From Oryza sativa Japonica Group (Eukaryota; Streptophyta; Magnoliopsida; Poales; Poaceae): DNA of 64,000 nt. The stretch lies in the NCBI RefSeq assembly GCF_034140825.1, contig NC_089035.1:42152001-42216000 (forward strand), in the 5' to 3' direction. Under the pieces are notes generated by a model. The model did no database searches. It had not been told where the DNA came from and saw only the letters and a list, made by a program, of their open reading frames with translations. A program made the position numbers and the translations under genes. Shown here one piece after another: positions 58,586 through 64,000 of this stretch; the first letter of the stretch is position 1, and each line of letters starts with the position of its first letter.

Positions 58586-60380
58586 GAAAAAGTACACCCA
58601 AGGTCCCTCAACTTGTCATCGGGTTACAAAAACATCCCCAAACCACAAAACCAGATATACAACGTCTCTCAACTTACAAAACCGTTCGTTTTGGGTTCTT
58701 CAGTGGTTTTTAACCCTGGTTTTATCCAACGTGACGGCTGAGTCAGCGTAGGACCCACATATCAGGGTGCCACGTCATCATCTCTTTCCTCTCCTTTCCC
58801 TTCCTCCCCTCCCCCCCGGGTATTTAACTATTTGCCACTTTTAGATTTGTCAATTAACTATTTGTCACGTCTATCTCAATGACATATGGGTCCACATATG
58901 TCTATAACATATGGATCCAGTTAGTTTCCACATCTAAAAGTGGTATATAATTCAGTATCTCCCCCCCCCCCCCCTCCCCCTCACTTTTCTGCTCTCGCAG
59001 GGTCGGGAGGAGGTCGCCGGTGACGTGGGAGAAGGGGAGGGCGGCGGCAGCGGCGGACTCTGGTGTCTACGCCACCGAGCGCCACCGTCGCTCTTCTCCT
59101 CTGCCGGCCACCGGCTCTGTAGCATGATGAAGGGGAAGGGCATCCTCAAGCCGAGGCGCCTAGGATGCGGCAGCAAGGACGGCGACAAGGGTTGTGCAGC
59201 GGCCTCCTAGGATTCGGTGGAGATAGCGTGGCGGCGGTGGACCAACGGAGGCCGCGCCACAGGCAGAGCGGGGTGGAGGCGGTCCAGGTGGCCAGCTGCG
59301 TGTTCCCGCCTTCCCTCCGCAGCGCTGGCTTCACGCACTGCAGGAGGAGCGCCACGTCCAAGTTGCCCTCGCCTGCAATTCCCCCGGCCCCCGCAGAGAC
59401 TAGGAGGCAGCAAATCATGAGACGCATCATCGATCTCATCTGCTTGCTTGAATTGCGTTGGGGCAGAGCATGTGAACACACTGGACTGGAGCAGTGGAGT
59501 GAAAGAGTGTGCAAGTGAATCGAGTGAGAACCACTCTTAATACTCAAGGGAGGGAAGTGATGACTGATTGACTGCTCCCTCTACTGCTGCTCGTTCGTTC
59601 CGCCGACGATGGATCTGCAGCGCCTCGATCCAGGGCAGCCGCCCCGGCTGCTTCGACCTTACGAGCAACTTTTTGGAGCGCCGCGTCGTTGGCCATCACC
59701 CACATCTGTCTCTCTCTGGAATGGCGCTCTCCACGTCGTCGGTGAGGGCGGCGACGCGCCGACGACACACCGCTCGGTGCCCGCGGGCCTCCTCCGCTCC
59801 CAACCTCATCTACTCCCGCGTAGTGGCCGAGATCCAAGAGCGGCACCGGCGCGCCTCCGCCTCCAGATGGTCGACGTCGACCGCCGCCCGCCGTCTCTGT
59901 TGCCTCTGCATACACGGCTGCCCCCACCACCCCGCACATCCTTGCTCACCTCACCACCGTCGGGGTCCACGACAGTGAGCTCAGGGACCGCTTCCACGTC
60001 GGCGTCGGCGTCCAACGGCCGCGGCGATGACAGCGGCAGGCGACCCTCGGCCGGCCGTGTGCCACCGGTCTCCCCCTGCCGCCGCCCGTCTTCGCCCAGC
60101 GACCTCCTCCGACCCGTCGGCAGCCAGCACAGAGGAGAAATGTGTGTGAGAGAGAGAGAGAGAGGAGGAAGTTAGATAGAGGAGGGGATGACATGGCATA
60201 CTGATATGTGGGGCTCACGCTGACTTAGCCGCCACGTCGGATAAAACCGGGGTTAAAATCACCGAATGACTTAAATTAAACGATTTTATAAGTTGAGGGA
60301 CACTGGATATCTGGTTTTACCGTTGGGGGATGATTTTGTAACTCGATGACAAGTTGAGGGACCTTGGGTGTACCTTTTCC
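58586..60380. mobile_element. Pack-MULE with TMKL1-like receptor-kinase fragment
   Basis: The inverted ends GAAAAAGTACACCCAAGGTC and the inverse of GGAAAAGGTACACCCAAGG continue with CTCAACTTGTCATCG. Flanks TATCTTGGG (58,577-58,585) and TATCGTGGG (60,381-60,389) agree at 8 of 9 bases. Captured minus-strand DNA at about 59,200-59,450 encodes DVALLLQCVKPALRREGGN and TPLCLWRGLRW. This matches the N-terminus of plant TMKL1-like leucine-rich-repeat kinase genes as I remember them. A second GC-rich insert at 59,570-60,150 is unidentified. A poly-C tract (58,962-58,979) and a small repeat (58,820-58,960) are also inside. Confidence 0.85.
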
Positions 60381-60485
60381 TATCGTGGGTCCCCGTCGCA
60401 AACATCGTAAGACAGGTGCATCCGCATCGATCTGGACCACGCAGTTTACATCCGACGGCTCAAGCGAATCCCATGATAGGATTAG

Positions 60486-62762
60486 GGAAAAAGTACACCG
60501 AAGGTCCCTCAACTTGTCATCGAGTTATAAAATCGTCCCCCAACCACAAAACCAGATATCGGACGTCCCTCAACTAATAACCGTTCACTATAGATCCTCC
60601 GGTGGTTTTGACCCCGATTTTATCTGACGTGGCTGTTGAGTCAGCGTGGAACCCACGTGAGTCCCACATGTCATAATGCCAGGTCATCTCTCTCCCCCTC
60701 TTCTCTCCCTTCCTCATCTCTCACTTCTCTCCAATTTGATGGCGACGCGGGCGACGCGGCTGCAGTGATGGCGGCGGCGGGCGACGGGAGGAGCTGCGGG
60801 CGGAGCGGGCGGCGGCGGGCGACGGGAGGAGCTGCGGGCGGGCGGCGGGGGGAGGAGCAGCGCGCGGCGGGCGGAGTGGGCGGGCGGCGGGCGGAGCGGC
60901 TGCGGCAGATGCACCCGCAGCACGGGCCTGCCGGAGGACCAGGCGACGGTGCGGGGAGCGGCCGGCCGGCGGAGCAGACGGGGCGCGGGCGTGCAGCAGA
61001 TGACCGGGCGTGCGGCAGACGGCGGAGGTTGGCGTCGGCGTGGGCGAAGCGAATGACCGGGTGGGACTCGCGGGCGGCGATGTCGACGCCGCGGAGGTGG
61101 ACGCGACGCGGTCGGGGTAGGCCCAGTGGTCGAGACGGTAGAAGAAGAGCGGCATGGGGTGGCGGGAGCAATGGCGCTGGTGCCTGGTGGTCGCGGTGGA
61201 AGGCGTCCGTGGCGATGAGGTCGTGCAGACGCCGCTGCAGCAGGCCACCTCGGCGGCCTGCTTGCAATCAAAATAACAAAGTATTACCGTTTGTTATGGA
61301 CAAAAGCATGAAATTTTATTCAGAATAGCTCATGATTGTAATGTTACCACATTCTGTTCACTCATAGCACAAATTGACTCTGCAGTGCACACTTACTAAC
61401 AAAATACAGTAGGCAATTTCATTGATTTTATCCATGCAGTTTGCATTGTTTTTTTATCAACAACATCTGTTTGGTTCTGCTTTTATTTTGAACATTAACA
61501 GGCTAACTCTAACTCATATACAATGTCAGGCCATGGTGGCAGCGATGGTCTACATGGTGATGTGCCTTCACTAGATTATGTTGTAGAAGATACAGTAAGT
61601 CTGAATATAAGCAAGCAGTCTTGCAATTATTCCTTCATTCAGTTACTTATGAAATATATTATTATCTTCAAACAAGATGTACTTCTTGGTAAAATTGTGC
61701 TTGAGAATCCAGGGGTCCTCTGTTTTCTTCTTGGTCACTCCACTGGGGGAGCTGTTGTTTTGAAGGTATGCCTTGTAACAATAAGTAGTTTTTCTCTGCT
61801 CTATTTAGGCGAGGTTTAGAAACTGACCCTACTCCTTTGGGCCTGTGAATAATGGATAATTGGATATCCTGACGGGCAGAGCAATGGTGCAAAGCATTAA
61901 CAAAATAGCCTGGTTGAAAACTTGAAATGGTTTGGCTGCAGATATGTTCATTTTACATGCTTCATATTCTTCTTTCCCTTGTGCTTGTCAGTAGCTGGTA
62001 TTTTCCAGGCATCATTGTTCCCTCATATCAGAGCAAAACTGGAAGGCATCATCCTAACTTCACCAGCGCTGCAGCGGGCGACCTCGGCGGCTGGCCGTTT
62101 GCCGCCACAGCCTGGTTGCCTCCGTTCGCCGCCGCAGCCTGGTCGACTCCGTTCGCCGCCGGCTCCTGGTCGCCATGCTCCTCAACGGCGCGAGGATCAT
62201 CGACGGCTGCTACATGGCGAGACGCGGCCCCGCCGCCATCGGCATCCCCCCGTCGAGCGGCGCGCGATGGAGGAAGCCGTCGCCGGCGACTCTGCTCAGC
62301 GGAAAGAGGAGAAGAAGAAGGCCGCCACAGCGGCGGCAACGAGGATGCGGGCGGAGGGCGCGACGCCGGCCGCCGGACCTCCTCCTCTCACCTCCCTCCC
62401 GGCTGCGCGCGGTGGAGAAAGCCGCCGCTGGCGACTCCGCCTAGCGGAAAGAAGCGAAGAAGAAGGACGCCGGCCGCCGGACCTCTGCCTCCCCGCCCCC
62501 GCGGGGGCCTCCTCCCCAGTCCCCACCCGTCGGCCACCCTGCCGCCTGGCCAGATGAGCACAGCGAGAGAAAGAAGAGGCGAAATAAGAGAGAAGTGATG
62601 AGGTGGCATCTGACACGTGGGTCTGCTGACTCAACCGTCACGTCACATAAAACCAACCACCGAAGTAAACGGTTTTGTTAAGTTGAGGGATGTGATATAT
62701 CTTGTCAGAGGACGTTTCTGTAACTCGACGACAAGTTGAGGGACCTTCAGTGTACTTTATCC
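60486..62762. mobile_element. Pack-MULE with multi-exon lipase gene fragment
   Basis: It starts GGAAAAAGTACACCGAAGG and ends with the inverse-like GTGTACTTTATCC; the 9-bp target duplication TAGGATTAG is exact (60,477-60,485 and 62,763-62,771). The ends belong to the same family as the element at 58,586. Captured plus-strand DNA keeps exons and introns of a monoacylglycerol-lipase-like alpha/beta hydrolase: about 61,501-61,594 (GHGGSDGLHG), 61,677-61,765 (CFLLGHSTGGAVVLK, with the GHSTG nucleophile motif) and 62,009-62,074 (LEGIILTSPAL). GC-rich fragments of other origin flank it (60,750-61,265 and 62,075-62,530), the latter with internal tandem duplications. Confidence 0.9.
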
Positions 62763-62771
62763 TAGGATTAG

Positions 62772-63061
62772 CGACTCATTTCACGGTGGCCCAAAGTCAA
62801 GCTGTTAAACCAATCCGGCCCATGTTGACCGCTCATATTCCGTAACGGGCCAAATGCAAGCCCACTTTTTACCTGGGCTTGGTAGGAAAGCCACCTACAC
62901 AGCCCCTTTCGTTGGGCTTATATCGGTCCAAAAGGAACACAAATTTTGAGTTTAACGGATCGGTACGGATCCAATTCGTGGTCAAACCCAAATACGCTTC
63001 AAATTGAAATTTATCAAATCAGGGTACGCGCGTTCAAATTTACAAAAATTCAGGGTACGTT
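62772..63061. other. Short spacer before the fourth permease
   Basis: Spacer between the Pack-MULE and the permease stop codon, with several GGCCCA/GGGCC motifs and a TATCAAATC-rich end. It probably contains the 3' UTR of the fourth permease. No gene is seen. Confidence 0.4.
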
Positions 63062-64000
63062 TTACGCGTCAACGTTGGTGACAGGCCCTTGGAACCAGAA
63101 GCGGGCATGGAACACCCACGCGACGAGGCTGAGCAGCAGCACGCCACCGACGGCCACCGGCGTGTAGTTGAACGTCTCCTTGGCCACCGGGTACGCCACC
63201 GGCAGCGAGAAGAGCACCGTGACGGTGGCCACCCAGACCACGGCCATCCAGCCGACCATGAGCCCATATCGCCCGAGGTGAAACTGCCCCGGAACAAACG
63301 ACTTCCGAGCCGTCGTCACGCGGAAAAACACCGGCAGCGCGTACGCGATGTACAGCCCCAGCGTGGTGACCGACACCATCGCCTGGAACGCCACCTGGCT
63401 CCCCAGCGACTGCCATGAGAAAACAACCAAATCAGAGCAGCTCGAGAAATTTACAGCAGCAGCAGCAGCAATGGACTTAGAATTCACCGTGAGAGCCATG
63501 ACGAAGGCCACGGCGACGGAGAGCCAGACGACGTTGAGGGGCACCTCGCGGCTGTCCACGCGGTGCCACACGCGCGACAGCGGCATCGCGCCGTCCCTCG
63601 AGAACGCGTACCCCATCCTCGAGTTGCTGGTGATGCACGCGGATCCGCAGAGGAAGATGGCGACGGCGATGACACCCAGGCAGGCGAGCGCTCCGGCGCC
63701 GGTGCCGTACCTCCGGTGGAAGCTGGTGTACAGGGCCTGCGCGATGGCGTACCCGCCGGCGTCGTTGCTGGGGTTCAGGAGGTAAGGTATGTCGGTCATG
63801 ATCGATGTCAGGGCAATCAGGTAGATCCACCCGAACATGGTTGATAGGCCTACGGACGTGATGATCCCCATCGGCCCACTCCAATCCGCGTTCTTCGTCT
63901 CCTCTATCTGAATGTGCAGACAAAAAGATTCAGTGATTCGTCGATCAGTTGAATGCATACGAAGAGAAAGTAGGATTGTTCAGGACATTCAACAATCAGA
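63062..64000 (-). CDS. BAT1/GABA-permease-like amino-acid transporter, partial (runs off the window)
   Basis: 3' part of a fourth transporter. Visible exons as complement: 63488-63907 (140 codons, IEETKNADWSGPMG to FVMALT) and 63062-63409 (SLGSQVAF to VTNVDA, stop at 63,062). The upstream exons lie beyond 64,000. The 420-nt exon equals the sum of two exons (290 + 130 nt) in the other three genes: the intron between TSNSR and MGYAFSRDG is absent. The remaining 78-bp intron has GT-AG ends but is a multiple of three and free of stops, so unspliced mRNA would also be translatable. Length and motifs otherwise match the paralogs. Confidence 0.9.

Noticed and set aside
60636-61328. 230-residue + strand frame and several overlapping minus frames
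   Set aside because: All lie in very GC-rich captured DNA inside a Pack-MULE, are low in complexity and mutually exclusive; none has a recognisable domain.
1-64000. CRISPR array, tRNA or rRNA genes
   Set aside because: No regularly spaced identical repeats with unique spacers, no cloverleaf with A and B boxes, and no rRNA-like sequence was noticed by eye; the content is plant nuclear.

Overview
The window looks like nuclear DNA of a grass, almost certainly rice (Oryza). Short intron-split genes have very GC-rich third codon positions. They sit in AT-rich spacers packed with Stowaway-, Tourist- and hAT-type MITEs, CACTA elements, a Helitron and gene-capturing Mutator elements (Pack-MULEs). 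The tandem beta-1,3-glucanase (Gns-type) cluster fits the long arm of rice chromosome 1, but that placement is from memory and not shown by the sequence. I saw no bacterial-type operon, CRISPR array, rRNA or tRNA.

Layout. 1-15,000 is repeat-rich and has no convincing host gene: exon-like relics, a gene-fragment-bearing hAT-like element, a Helitron-type end, a triple MITE nest and two CACTA elements with clean 3-bp target duplications. 15,152-18,339 (+) is a four-exon gene for a 538-residue protein with an N-terminus like a mitochondrial presequence and an RNase H-like core. 18,360-23,400 is repeats, including a degenerate minisatellite. 23,477-25,849 (+) is a dead beta-1,3-glucanase gene with three transposon insertions. 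26,420-29,586 is the truncated 3' part of a Ty3/gypsy-type LTR element. 32,524-40,465 (-) holds three more GH17 beta-1,3-glucanases: two intact (334 and 337 aa) and one whose frame is disturbed at both ends. 41,362-44,569 (-) is an eight-exon organellar RecA gene (378 aa). 45,043-47,533 holds a foldback MITE and a Helitron. 48,082-64,000 (-) is a tandem cluster of four BAT1/GABA-permease-like APC amino-acid transporters: three complete (521, 524 and 525 aa) and one running off the window. Three Pack-MULEs with captured pieces of an ANTH clathrin-assembly gene, a TMKL1-like receptor-kinase gene and a monoacylglycerol-lipase-like gene interrupt the cluster.

How the genes relate. The glucanases are secreted enzymes of the pathogenesis-related class that cut cell-wall beta-1,3-glucan. 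The array shows tandem duplication followed by decay: one gene destroyed, one frame-disturbed, and one apparent orphan promoter at about 31,450. The permeases share one gene plan with a 19-nt microexon, but the last copy has lost an intron. No new multi-gene system is evident. The most notable signals are the Pack-MULE trio, the intron-loss permease, the decaying glucanases and the unassigned RNase H-like gene. All exon boundaries were read by eye from splice signals and paralog comparison.
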